Notes: generated from the sequence alone by a model not told the origin. Shown: positions 1 through 8,421, numbered from the stretch's first letter. The stretch is DNA of 64,000 bases from Salipaludibacillus aurantiacus (GCF_900111295.1 NZ_FOGT01000002.1:186001-250000); one strand, 5' to 3'. Numbers and translations: made by a program.

Positions 1-780
1 CTGGAGTGCTTCTGTAAGCTCTGCCACACCTTTTTTTGTCCGGCAAAAAATAATTCCGAGTTCGATCGTTTCACTGTCAATGACCCGGCATAAAGAATCG
101 AGTTTGTTCTTTTCGAGTACTTTATAGTAAACCTGGTTGATAGAAGGAGCTGTGACTTCTCCTTTGCTGATCGTCACCTGTTTAGGCTGCTTCATATACT
201 TATTTGACAGCTTCCTAATTGGAGGCGGCATGGTTGCAGAGAACAGTAAAGTCTGTCGCTCACGGTTAACCTGCTGAAGAATCTTTTCTATGTCTTCAAT
301 AAAGCCCATATCGAGCATTTCATCTGCTTCATCCAGAATAAGTGTATGCACGTTTTGAAGCTTAAGTGTCCGGCGGTTCAAATGGTCAAGAATTCTTCCA
401 GGCGTTCCGACTACAATATCTACCCCGCGCTTAAGTGACTTAATTTGCTGTCCGATGGATTGTCCGCCGTAAACAGGCAATGTTTTCACATTTTTAAACC
501 TCGAAAGTTTTTGCAGTTCTCCGGCTACTTGAATAGCCAGCTCTCTCGTCGGAGTTAAGATAAGCGATTGAACATGTGACTCTTCTGTGATGTGCTCCAG
601 CAAAGGAATACCGAAAGCGGCTGTTTTTCCTGTTCCTGTCTGGGCCTGCCCGATCACATCATGCCTTTGTAAAATTTCAGGAATGACTTTTTCCTGAATT
701 GGAGAGGGCGCTTCAAATCCCATTTCTGTTATCGCCCGTTTTAATTGGTCAGATATTTGAAAATCTTCAAATTTCATCAT
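1..780 (-). CDS. DEAD-box ATP-dependent RNA helicase, N-terminal part (cut by window edge)
   Basis: The visible 260 residues are the first RecA-like domain of a DEAD-box RNA helicase, which unwinds short RNA duplexes using ATP (cold shock, RNA decay or ribosome assembly in this family). Seen in order: the Q-motif region near the N-terminus, AQTGTGKT (motif I), PTRELA (Ia), TPGR (Ib), DEAD (II) and SAT (III), then the start of domain 2 (IIFCRTKKG). The N-terminus resembles CshA/DeaD-type proteins, but without the C-terminal half the subtype cannot be fixed. Two adjacent ATGs (780 or 777) follow a ribosome-binding site AAGGTGG lying inside the end of cinA. Only one base separates it from the cinA stop, so the two are very probably co-transcribed. 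recA, the usual gene after cinA in Bacillus, is not here. Confidence 0.93.
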   Translation of the reverse strand, partial: MMKFEDFQISDQLKRAITEMGFEAPSPIQEKVIPEILQRHDVIGQAQTGTGKTAAFGIPLLEHITEESHVQSLILTPTRELAIQVAGELQKLSRFKNVKTLPVYGGQSIGQQIKSLKRGVDIVVGTPGRILDHLNRRTLKLQNVHTLILDEADEMLDMGFIEDIEKILQQVNRERQTLLFSATMPPPIRKLSNKYMKQPKQVTISKGEVTAPSINQVYYKVLEKNKLDSLCRVIDSETIELGIIFCRTKKGVAELTEALQ

Positions 781-781
781 T

Positions 782-2032
782 CTATTCATCCACCTTTTCC
801 TTGCTTAAATTGCGTAATAAATAGTACATTCCATATTTCACTGCGCGTTCACGAATATTTTCACGGCTTCCTGCCAATTGAATTTTAAATGCTTTACTCC
901 ATTTCCCCGTCGCCAGACCGATAAACACCGTTCCCGGTTCATGACCCTCCAGAGGGTCAGGTCCTGCAACGCCTGTAAAGCTTATACCTACCTCACTGTT
1001 CAATTTTTGTCGTACATTCCCGGCAAGCTGCTCAGCACAAACTGCACTCACAGCCCCGTGCTGTTCGAGAACTTCTCTTGACAGCCCAAGTTCTGCTTCC
1101 TTTACTGAATTACTATAACATATAATGGCTCCCCTAAAAACAGCCGATGAGCCGGGAAGGTCTGTCAGCGCAGAGGAAAACTGGCCGCCGGTCAGACTCT
1201 CTGCTGCTGCCACCGTTAACTTCCGGTTTTTCAGTTTATCGAGCAGAAGGCGGGCTAAGTTGCTGTCACCTTCCCCGTAATAAAAATCCTCTGTCCGTTC
1301 GAGAATCCTGGCTTTTAATTCTTCAAGTTTGTTTTCATTTTCACTAATATCTGACCCTTTAACTGTTAAACGGAGAGTCACTTCCCCTCCGGAAGCCAAG
1401 GGAGCGATGGTAGGATTAGTCTGCTTTTCGATCAGATCATCCACTTTTTCTGCCAGCTGGGATTCCCCGATATCAAAAAAGCGGAGAACTTTTGACTGGA
1501 TTTGCTCTTTAATTTTAATTTCATTAAGTAAATATGGCTGGGTATAATTTTCAAACATAGGAATGAGTTCGTTTGGGGGGCCCGGAAGTAAAATAATTTT
1601 TCTTTTATCCTTCTCAAGAACCATGCCGCAAGCTAATCCATGGTCATTCGGCAATATAGTGGAGTCTTTAAGGACGAGTGCCTGTTTTCGGTTGTTTGCC
1701 GTCATTACCCGCTGCCTTCTGGCAAAAAATGCTTTAATACGTTCTTCTGTTTCAGCATCATAAACAAGCCCTGTACCAGTGACCTTTGCAATTACTTCTT
1801 TTGTAAGGTCATCTTTTGTCGGGCCAAGCCCTCCTGTAAAAATCAATAAATCAGATCGTTTAATTCCCGCTTCCACGACATTAAACAAGCGGTCAGGGTT
1901 ATCGCCTACTACGATATGATGGTAAACATTAATCCCCATTTTAGACAGCTCTTTAGATAAATAAGTCGCATTGGAGTTCTGGATCTGGCCAAGCAGCAGC
2001 TCAGACCCAACCGCAATGATTTCAGCATTCAT
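782..2032 (-). CDS. cinA: CinA: competence/damage-inducible protein, NMN deamidase
   Basis: 416 residues, normal length for the two-domain CinA of Firmicutes. The N-terminal MoCF-biosynthesis-like (COG1058) domain opens with EIIAVGSELLLGQI and has the TGGLGPTKDD loop; the C-terminal PncC domain has AAAESLTGGQ and SFTGVAGP, typical of nicotinamide-mononucleotide deamidase, which recycles NMN to NaMN for NAD synthesis. In Bacillus it sits between pgsA and recA and belongs to the competence regulon. Here pgsA is 23 bp upstream, but a DEAD-box helicase follows one base after the TAG stop. ATG start. Confidence 0.96.
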   Translation of the reverse strand: MNAEIIAVGSELLLGQIQNSNATYLSKELSKMGINVYHHIVVGDNPDRLFNVVEAGIKRSDLLIFTGGLGPTKDDLTKEVIAKVTGTGLVYDAETEERIKAFFARRQRVMTANNRKQALVLKDSTILPNDHGLACGMVLEKDKRKIILLPGPPNELIPMFENYTQPYLLNEIKIKEQIQSKVLRFFDIGESQLAEKVDDLIEKQTNPTIAPLASGGEVTLRLTVKGSDISENENKLEELKARILERTEDFYYGEGDSNLARLLLDKLKNRKLTVAAAESLTGGQFSSALTDLPGSSAVFRGAIICYSNSVKEAELGLSREVLEQHGAVSAVCAEQLAGNVRQKLNSEVGISFTGVAGPDPLEGHEPGTVFIGLATGKWSKAFKIQLAGSRENIRERAVKYGMYYLLRNLSKEKVDE

Positions 2033-2055
2033 GTTTTTTCACCCTTCCAGAACAG

Positions 2056-2634
2056 TTACATTGATTTGTTCAGGACGTGTTTATTTTTAATGAAATAATC
2101 TACCCCGGAAAAAATCGTTAAAATAACTGCCACATAAATCATAATAGTTGCAAAAGGAATTGAAAGAAGCTCAAAAAAGATGTTGTGCAGCAAAATGGCT
2201 GAAGCAGCTACTATTTGACTCACAGTCTTCCATTTCCCCCAGATGCTTGCTGCAATCACTTCTCCGTCTCCGGATGCCACAAGCCGCAGCCCTGTAACGG
2301 CAAATTCCCTGCTTAGAATAACCACAGCCGCCCAGGCAGGAAACATATCAAGACCTGTAAGAGAAACAAAAGCCGCAGTAATTAACAGTTTATCCGCTAA
2401 TGGATCCAGAAATTTCCCCATATTGGTAACAAGTTTATGTTTTCTTGCATAGTAGCCGTCAAGCCAGTCTGTCGCAGCAGCAACTATAAAGATAATAGCG
2501 GCCGCCAGATGGTGTACAGGTATATCCGCACCCAGGATGCTCCACTGTCCCCAGTTAAAAGGGATCAAAAGAAAAATCATAAATAAAGGGATTAAAATTA
2601 TACGGGAGATGGTGATTTGGTTTGGAATATTCAC
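2056..2634 (-). CDS. pgsA: CDP-diacylglycerol--glycerol-3-phosphate 3-phosphatidyltransferase
   Basis: 192-residue membrane enzyme making phosphatidylglycerol phosphate, the committed step to phosphatidylglycerol and cardiolipin. The CDP-alcohol phosphatidyltransferase signature (DG-x2-AR-x8-G-x3-D-x3-D) is visible as TDWLDGYYARKHK followed by GKFLDPLADKLL, with several hydrophobic membrane segments around it. Starts with GTG preceded by AGGAGG at six bases. A terminator after rodZ separates it from the gene upstream, so it probably has its own promoter in the roughly 150-bp gap, where I could not pick a convincing one. Upstream partner of cinA. Confidence 0.96.
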   Translation of the reverse strand: MNIPNQITISRIILIPLFMIFLLIPFNWGQWSILGADIPVHHLAAAIIFIVAAATDWLDGYYARKHKLVTNMGKFLDPLADKLLITAAFVSLTGLDMFPAWAAVVILSREFAVTGLRLVASGDGEVIAASIWGKWKTVSQIVAASAILLHNIFFELLSIPFATIMIYVAVILTIFSGVDYFIKNKHVLNKSM

Positions 2635-2786
2635 GATGATCCTCCTGTCTTATTCAGGTTTTCATTCCATATGTAAGAAACCTACTCAATTTTATCAAAA
2701 AGAAACGCACATTGCGAATACTAGCAGCGACAATCTTAATTTAATAACACTTATCCATGAAAATAACCATTTAACCATTAAAGAAC

Positions 2787-2812
2787 GGCAGCCCTGTAAA
2801 TTCAGAGCTGCC
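2787..2812 (-). terminator. Terminator after rodZ
   Basis: Ten-base arms GGCAGCTCTG / CAGGGCTGCC (one G-U pair) around a six-base loop, 15 bp after the rodZ stop, followed on the minus strand by GTTCTTT. The T-run is modest. Confidence 0.7.
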
Positions 2813-2826
2813 GGTTTGCGGCGTTA

Positions 2827-3732
2827 TCATTCTTCATGCTGGATAATAACATACTGGCGGTGGTCATTACTTTCATACTCTAATAACTCACCGTTCACGT
2901 AAATCTCTGCGGTCCGCGTGTTTCCCATATTAAACGTAATTTCGGATTCCCCGGTCACATCTGCCGAAAACTCATCCCCCTCTGTATGGGACTGCTCATG
3001 AAGTTCTTCTCCATCAGAATCAGTAATCATAAGCCAGCTGTCACCTGAAAATTCCATTGAAATGTCGAAGTTATCCGTCCCGCTGAGGGAATACGTATAA
3101 GTATTACCTGAGCTTTCCTGGAAAGTCAGCGATTGTTCGTCCTCTTCTTCATTTGCTTCTTGTTCATTTGCCTCTTCTTCATTGCCTTCGTCAGTCTGAT
3201 TGTTATTATTCTCACCGTCAGAATTGTTAAGGCCAGCTTCATTATCGCTGTTATTATCATTATTTACATCGCTATCTGTAATTTCAATTTGCGGGGAGCC
3301 TTGCTGGTCTTCTCTCGGAACACCGGCTGAATTGTCAGTATCCCCCTGTCTGAATAGCCAGATTGCCAAACCGATTGCAATAATAAACAACACTGCAACG
3401 AGAGTTGGAAGAAGCGAACCGGCCTTTGAATTATTAGCCACCGTTTTTGTTTTGGAGCGGTTCACCCGGGGCGGAAGTTCTACAGGCTCTCTTTTCGGCT
3501 GTGGAAGTTCATCTCTGTGTTCCTCAAAGATCATGTCAGGATTAAGCCCGACAGCTTCAGAATAGCTTTTTACGAATGCCCGTCCGTAAAATTCCCCCGG
3601 CAGTCTGGAAAAATCCCCTTCTTCAATTGCTGTTAAGTAACGTTTCTGTATTTTAGTTATTTTCTGCAGCTCGTCAAGGGAATAACCCTTTTCTTCTCTT
3701 GCTGTTTTTAATCTAGTTCCTAATTCAGACAA
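2827..3732 (-). CDS. rodZ: RodZ-like cytoskeletal membrane protein (YmfM)
   Basis: About 301 residues. N-terminal Cro/xenobiotic-type helix-turn-helix (SLDELQKITKIQKRYL, roughly residues 15-70), one membrane segment (about 107-127), an acidic Asn/Asp/Glu-rich linker of about 70 residues and a C-terminal beta domain (DUF4115). This is the bitopic RodZ layout; the cytoplasmic helix-turn-helix binds MreB and couples it to cell-wall elongation. The longest frame starts with GTG at 3741 with almost no ribosome-binding site; TTG at 3732 has AGGTG six bases upstream and gives the family-like N-terminus MSELG, so I chose it. Lies between ymfK and pgsA as in B. subtilis. The acidic linker suggests a halophilic or alkaliphilic cell (inference). 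Confidence 0.9.
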   Translation of the reverse strand: MSELGTRLKTAREEKGYSLDELQKITKIQKRYLTAIEEGDFSRLPGEFYGRAFVKSYSEAVGLNPDMIFEEHRDELPQPKREPVELPPRVNRSKTKTVANNSKAGSLLPTLVAVLFIIAIGLAIWLFRQGDTDNSAGVPREDQQGSPQIEITDSDVNNDNNSDNEAGLNNSDGENNNNQTDEGNEEEANEQEANEEEDEQSLTFQESSGNTYTYSLSGTDNFDISMEFSGDSWLMITDSDGEELHEQSHTEGDEFSADVTGESEITFNMGNTRTAEIYVNGELLEYESNDHRQYVIIQHEE

Positions 3733-3748
3733 TCTTAACACCTACCAA

Positions 3749-4522
3749 CTAACTGATATCAAATGATGAGAAGCCTGATTCTACAGCGTCATATGTAATT
3801 TCTTCACCCTCATCACTTCGGAGTTCTATAATGTAATCAAAGTCTTCCAATGTATATTCTGTTTCTCTGACAAATATGTCAGGATGTTCCACTACTTTTG
3901 TAGCCGGAAGCCTCATCATCTCTGAGACAAGCATTTGATGACGCTCAGATGCTCTCATCGTCGATACAATTCCGTCGATAATATAAATGTGGTCTTCAGA
4001 CATTTCATCATCTGCCAGCTGACTCCTGATGGTCTGCCGCAGCAGAGTAGAAGATAAAAAGGACCAGCGCTTATTTGCACATACACTTGCCGCTACAACA
4101 GATTCTGTTTTACCGACACGCGGCATTCCCCTGATGCCTACAAGCCTGTGGCCGTCCTTCATGAATAATTCAGCCATAAAATCTACTAATACACCTAACT
4201 CGTCACGGACGAAGCGGAAAGTCTTCTTCTCGTCCTCGTCCCTTTCGATGTATCTTCCGTGCCTGATCGCCAGCCGGTCCCGTAATTTTGGTTCTCTGAT
4301 TTTCCTGAGAGTGATCACATCCATCGTTTCCATTATATAACGCAGACGCATAATCGCTTCGTCACTTGCACTTTTAATTAACATTCCACGGCGCCTGTGC
4401 TCGACACCGTTTATAGTTACAATATTTATTCTCAGCATTCCCAGCAGGGATGCGATTTCTCCTAATAGTCCAGGTCTGTTTTCATGGATTTGGTATTCCA
4501 TGTACCATTCTTTCTGCTCCAT
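3749..4522 (-). CDS. ymfK: YmfK family protein (DUF3388): ACT-like domain plus P-loop region
   Basis: 257 residues of unknown function. The N-terminal 75 residues look like an ACT ligand-binding domain (NRPGLLGEIASLLGML, then a beta strand IVTINGV). The C-terminal half has a Walker-A-like GMPRVGKT around residue 150 and a hydrophobic strand ending in Asp (IYIIDG) as possible Walker B. The longest frame runs to 4585, but ATG at 4522 has a strong GAGGGAGGAG seven bases upstream and matches the family N-terminus MEQKEWY, so it is the start used. Neighbours ymfJ and rodZ match B. subtilis. No experimental role is known to me; an ATPase/regulator role is inference. Confidence 0.88.
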   Translation of the reverse strand: MEQKEWYMEYQIHENRPGLLGEIASLLGMLRINIVTINGVEHRRRGMLIKSASDEAIMRLRYIMETMDVITLRKIREPKLRDRLAIRHGRYIERDEDEKKTFRFVRDELGVLVDFMAELFMKDGHRLVGIRGMPRVGKTESVVAASVCANKRWSFLSSTLLRQTIRSQLADDEMSEDHIYIIDGIVSTMRASERHQMLVSEMMRLPATKVVEHPDIFVRETEYTLEDFDYIIELRSDEGEEITYDAVESGFSSFDIS

Positions 4523-4694
4523 TGGACAACTCCTCCCTCTCGGTTCGAATCCGTTTGCCCACTTATATGTTTCTGTTAACATCATAATTGATTTTTTTGT
4601 TCATTAAAAGACATTTGTGACAAAATAGAAGAAAACCCTACGTTTTTTACTGTTTTCAGTTCTTTTTAATCATAAAGGCAGACAATATATAAAA

Positions 4695-4716
4695 ACTGTA
4701 TCACATTAGATACAGT
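4695..4716 (-). terminator. Second terminator downstream of ymfJ
   Basis: Perfect arms ACTGTATC / GATACAGT with a six-base loop, followed on the minus strand by TTTTTATATATT. It lies about 40 bp beyond the first ymfJ terminator, giving a tandem pair before ymfK. Confidence 0.6.
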
Positions 4717-4751
4717 CGGTGTTCCTGACTCTTCGTTTTCAGCGCCAAGAT

Positions 4752-4781
4752 AAAAAGCATCGTCTGACGACGATACTTTTT
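4752..4781 (-). terminator. Terminator after ymfJ
   Basis: Arms AAAAAGTATCGTC / GACGATGCTTTTT around a four-base loop, four bases after the ymfJ stop. The A/T-rich ends give a T-run on either strand; minus-strand use fits the genes. Confidence 0.82.
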
Positions 4782-4785
4782 TGAA

Positions 4786-5034
4786 TTATTTGCTTTGGAC
4801 AAGTTTAACCATCATGTTTGCAATGGCGTGCTGTTCTTCTTCTGAAGCGACATGCCATAAGTCAGCCAGCACTTGCTCCTGTTCGTTTTTCGGTTTAACT
4901 TCATCTGCTAAATATTCGCCTACCTGATAAGCCACTTCAGAGATCGTTTGCTGATCCATTCCGTCTGATTGACCTTGCTCTAACCTTTGACTCAAAAACT
5001 CTTTCCACTGCTGCCAATTGTCCAGTACTGACAT
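4786..5034 (-). CDS. ymfJ: YmfJ family small protein (DUF3243)
   Basis: 82-residue acidic, Gln/Glu-rich, mainly helical soluble protein with no signal peptide or membrane segment. Sequence (SVLDNWQQWKEFLSQRL at the start) and its place between ymfI and ymfK identify the DUF3243 family found across Bacillaceae; no function is established to my knowledge. ATG with AAGGAGG eight bases upstream. The 70-bp gap after ymfI and the terminators behind it suggest a short transcript, possibly from a weak promoter (TTGTGA-17-TTATTA) just upstream, which I rate too weak to list. Confidence 0.88.
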   Translation of the reverse strand: MSVLDNWQQWKEFLSQRLEQGQSDGMDQQTISEVAYQVGEYLADEVKPKNEQEQVLADLWHVASEEEQHAIANMMVKLVQSK

Positions 5035-5104
5035 TTGTCATTCCTCCTTGTAATAACTTTCATCACTAGCATTTCACAAGCAAGGAATATTATTCATCGG
5101 TTTT

Positions 5105-5842
5105 TCAGCAATGCCATGCGCCGTTCACGGAAAGAATCTGCCCGTTAATATAAGACGCTTCATCTGAAGCCAGAAAAGCAGCAGCACTGGCCACTTCCTC
5201 CGGCAGCCCTAAACGCCCTGCCGGAATTTCCTGTTTCAGTTCATGCATATCCTCATCCGTATAGCAGGCCAGCATCCCGGTTTCTATAGCACCTGGCGCC
5301 ACACCGTTAACCTGTATTCCACTTGGGGCAACTTCCTTTGCGAGAGCTTTTACAAAAGAATTCTGGCCGCCCTTTATCATGGAGTAAGTCACTTCACAGG
5401 CAGCTCCTGTCAGCCCCCATATGGATGTAATCATTATAATTTTACCTTTCTTTTTTGAAATCATTGAAGGTAAAACTAATTTCGTCAGTAAAGAAGGCGC
5501 TGTAAGACCGGCAGAAATCCGGGAAGTCAAATTATCCATCGTTTCGTCCTGAAACAGCCGCGTATCAGCCGTGCCTGAATTATGGATAAGCACGTCAGGT
5601 GCCGGATTAAGGCTTAAAAGCTTAGCTTCAGTGCCCTTAATATCAGTAAAATCAGCCTGGAAGAGGACAGCCTGAAGACCGTATTTTTCTTCAATCTCAC
5701 TCTTCAGAATCTCTGCAGCCTGTTTGTTCCGGCAGTAATGCAAAATCACATTATACCCGGCAGAAGCCATTTTCAGGCTGATAGCCCTGCCGATTCCACC
5801 GCTTGCTCCCGTAATAAAAGCTTCAGGAGCCGTTTTATTCAC
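5105..5842 (-). CDS. ymfI: Short-chain dehydrogenase/reductase YmfI
   Basis: 245-residue NAD(P)-dependent oxidoreductase of the FabG-like SDR family. Visible: TGASGGIGRA nucleotide-binding loop near the N-terminus, NSGT strand motif, catalytic Ser in MITSIWG and YSMIK (Tyr-x3-Lys), and the C-terminal SVNGA sequence. The substrate is not deducible. The longest frame reaches 5899, deep inside ymfH; GTG at 5842 has GAAGGAGAG seven bases upstream and gives MNKTAPEAFITGASGG, the usual SDR spacing, so I chose it. It overlaps the end of ymfH by 8 bp, indicating translational coupling with the M16 pair. Confidence 0.92.
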   Translation of the reverse strand: MNKTAPEAFITGASGGIGRAISLKMASAGYNVILHYCRNKQAAEILKSEIEEKYGLQAVLFQADFTDIKGTEAKLLSLNPAPDVLIHNSGTADTRLFQDETMDNLTSRISAGLTAPSLLTKLVLPSMISKKKGKIIMITSIWGLTGAACEVTYSMIKGGQNSFVKALAKEVAPSGIQVNGVAPGAIETGMLACYTDEDMHELKQEIPAGRLGLPEEVASAAAFLASDEASYINGQILSVNGAWHC

Positions 5843-7139
5843 TAGTCCGCTCTCCTTCGGGAACAATAAGGCATTGGGATAACTGGGAATCGACGGCAAA
5901 ATGGTTTTCCATTGTCTCAGTCAGTTCTTCAGCAGTCAGCGACTCCAATACCGGAATGACCTCAAATAAATCCATGTCATTAAACAGATAACGGGTAAAC
6001 TGGTTGGCAATAAATTCAGGAGAATTCATAGCTTTCAGGAAGTAGCCAATTTTCTTTTTGCGAATGCGGTCAACCGCGTTCTGATCCAGCTCTTTGTTCG
6101 TAAACTTAATAATCATTTCCCGGATTCTGTCAGCCAAAGCTTCAGGATTGCTTGAATCTCCGCCTATGACGGAAAAACCGAAGCCGTATTCTGCCGTATA
6201 ATCAAAACTGAACGTATCATCAATTAACCCCTCTTCATAAAGAGTCTGGTAATTCTCCGAACTTTGGCCAAACATCATTTCAAGCACCAGCTGCAGAGAC
6301 AATTCATGACGAAGAAGGTCTTCTCCTTGTTTATCAGGCTCTTTCTCTTTTATGCCGACGAGACATTTGCCTGTATTAACCGCCATAGGGATCACTTTTT
6401 TCTTTTCAGCCACCTCTGCAGGTTCTTCCGGGGTAATCCTGTTAATATCTTCAGGGGCTGCGAATTTTTTATTCTCCTGATTCTGGCGGACCTGTTTAAT
6501 TAATTTTTCAGGCTCTACATTTCCCACTATAAATAAGACCATATTACTTGGATGGTAAAACGTGTGGTAACACGTATATAAAAGGTCTTTAGTCGTATTG
6601 TTTATTGAGTCCACTGTACCTGCAATGTCTATTGCCACCGGATGTTTTTTAAACATGCTCTTTAACAGACCGAAGAAATTCTGCCAGTCAGGATTATCTT
6701 CGTACATCTTTATTTCCTGCTCAATAATACCTTTCTCTTTGTCCACTGAATCTTTAGTAAAATACGGCTTTTGTACAAAGTCTACGAGGGTTCCCAGGTT
6801 TTTTTCAATCTCTGACGTGCTTGAAAATAGATAAGCCGTCCTTGTGAAGCTCGTAAAAGCGTTAGCAGAAGCGCCTTGTTTACTGAATTGCTGAAACACA
6901 TCGCCTTCTTCATCTTCAAACAGTTTATGCTCTAAAAAATGAGCGATCCCGTCAGGTACTCTTACCGGCTCCTGTTCTCCGATAGGAGTAAAGTAATTAT
7001 CAATAGACCCGTATTTCGTGGTAAACGTAGCGAAAGTTTTATTAAAACCCTTCTTCGGAAGCACGTATACTTGAAGACCGTTAGACAGCGTCTCCAAATA
7101 TAAAGTTTCCTGAATCTGCTCAAACGTCGTTTTATTCAT
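5835..7139 (-). CDS. ymfH: M16 zinc peptidase YmfH (catalytic partner)
   Basis: 434 residues, one M16B (processing-peptidase-like) polypeptide. The inverted zinc motif HFLEH is present at about residues 67-71, followed by the downstream Glu region (EKGIIEQEIKMYED), so it should be catalytically competent. It overlaps ymfF by 8 bp upstream and ymfI by 8 bp downstream. M16B enzymes commonly act as a catalytic plus non-catalytic pair, and YmfH/YmfF fit that pattern. ATG with GGGAGG nine bases upstream, inside ymfF. The natural substrate is unknown. Confidence 0.94.
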   Translation of the reverse strand: MNKTTFEQIQETLYLETLSNGLQVYVLPKKGFNKTFATFTTKYGSIDNYFTPIGEQEPVRVPDGIAHFLEHKLFEDEEGDVFQQFSKQGASANAFTSFTRTAYLFSSTSEIEKNLGTLVDFVQKPYFTKDSVDKEKGIIEQEIKMYEDNPDWQNFFGLLKSMFKKHPVAIDIAGTVDSINNTTKDLLYTCYHTFYHPSNMVLFIVGNVEPEKLIKQVRQNQENKKFAAPEDINRITPEEPAEVAEKKKVIPMAVNTGKCLVGIKEKEPDKQGEDLLRHELSLQLVLEMMFGQSSENYQTLYEEGLIDDTFSFDYTAEYGFGFSVIGGDSSNPEALADRIREMIIKFTNKELDQNAVDRIRKKKIGYFLKAMNSPEFIANQFTRYLFNDMDLFEVIPVLESLTAEELTETMENHFAVDSQLSQCLIVPEGERTSE

Positions 7140-8421
7140 TTGAGAGAGCCTCCCTTCCTTTAAGGAAATAAATCGTATCCAGTTGAATTTTACCGGCGAC
7201 TTTTACAATATCTTCTTTTGTCACCTTATCAATTCTGTCTATCCATTCTTCAAGCGGGATCTTATTAGGAGATACCTGGTTATGGTATTCAAGCTCAATT
7301 CTTCCTCTCGGAACATCCATCGTTTCCAGAATCTGATTTTTGTAAACTGCTTTCGTCTGCTGCAAATCATCTTCAGTAAACTTGCCTTCTTTCATCTCTT
7401 CCATCTGTTTAAAAATAATATCGGTCGCCTTCTCATAGTTGGCGGACTGGATTCCTGACATGACAATTAAAAGACCTTTAAAGCTCTCAACTCTCGATGC
7501 AGCATAATAGGCAAGGCTCGCCTTCTCTCTCACATTTATAAACAGTTTAGAATGGGAAAACCCTCCAAACAGACCGTTAAAAAGCTGAAGGGCAAAATAA
7601 TCGTCCTCTCCATATACGACGTTGGTGCGGTATCCGATATGAAGTTTTCCCTGCTGAACGGATTGCTCGTCGACTACTTCGCGAGCTTTTTTCTTAAGAG
7701 CTGGAGTGGAACCGGCAGGGGGCTGCCCTGAATTTTCTTTCGCCTGGTTCAGAGGGAAATATGTGCTGATTAAATCCTTAACATGATTCACGTCCACATC
7801 GCCCATGACATATATATCAAGCTGGTCTTCTTGAAGTGCCTGTTTATAATATTCGTAAAGGTTTGCCTCATTTAAATTGTCGAGATCATCTTCCTGTCCG
7901 AATACATGAATGCCAAAAGGCTCTTCTTTACACATTTCCTCAGTCAGCCTTTTATTGGCAAACCTCATTTTGTCATCATAAATAGAAGCAATTTTTTGTT
8001 TATGCGAACGTTTTTCTTCGGCTACAATTTTCGGGTCAAACTTGTTGTTAGACTGTTTAGGGTTAAGCAGCACAGAAGAAAGCAGCTTAAGGCCTCTTTC
8101 CATAAGGGGGGTCTGGTCTTTTAGAAATTTCTCATTTGCTATATCCATGCGGAAAGAAATAATATGCCTCTCCCCTTTTTTAGTCACATCAGTCGTCAGG
8201 GAAGCTCCGTACAGCTCATCCAGCGCGCTTCGTATCTGCTGCCGGTTCGTGTAATCTGCCGTGCCATTTTGGAGCACATTCGGAAGCAGAGCCCTTTTTG
8301 AAGCGGTCTCTTTAATTAAAGGAGCATTCATCTGAATAATAAATGTATTGGTTTTAAATGTAGCAGTCGGAATGATATGCACATCCGCCGCTCCCAGTCT
8401 GAAATTTTTCATCTGTTCCAT
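7132..8421 (-). CDS. ymfF: M16 peptidase-like protein YmfF (non-catalytic partner)
   Basis: 429 residues with the two-lobe M16B fold. No HxxEH motif is present in the N-terminal half, where the sequence reads LLPNVLQNGTADY instead, but the C-terminal substrate-binding signature is kept (FGGFSHSKLFINVREKASLAYY: FGG, Arg, Tyr). It is therefore probably the non-catalytic subunit that pairs with YmfH, as in other split M16B enzymes (inference). ATG with GAGGAGGG at seven bases. First gene of ymfF-ymfH-ymfI; the 303-bp region upstream holds a candidate promoter. Confidence 0.93.
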   Translation of the reverse strand: MEQMKNFRLGAADVHIIPTATFKTNTFIIQMNAPLIKETASKRALLPNVLQNGTADYTNRQQIRSALDELYGASLTTDVTKKGERHIISFRMDIANEKFLKDQTPLMERGLKLLSSVLLNPKQSNNKFDPKIVAEEKRSHKQKIASIYDDKMRFANKRLTEEMCKEEPFGIHVFGQEDDLDNLNEANLYEYYKQALQEDQLDIYVMGDVDVNHVKDLISTYFPLNQAKENSGQPPAGSTPALKKKAREVVDEQSVQQGKLHIGYRTNVVYGEDDYFALQLFNGLFGGFSHSKLFINVREKASLAYYAASRVESFKGLLIVMSGIQSANYEKATDIIFKQMEEMKEGKFTEDDLQQTKAVYKNQILETMDVPRGRIELEYHNQVSPNKIPLEEWIDRIDKVTKEDIVKVAGKIQLDTIYFLKGREALSNE

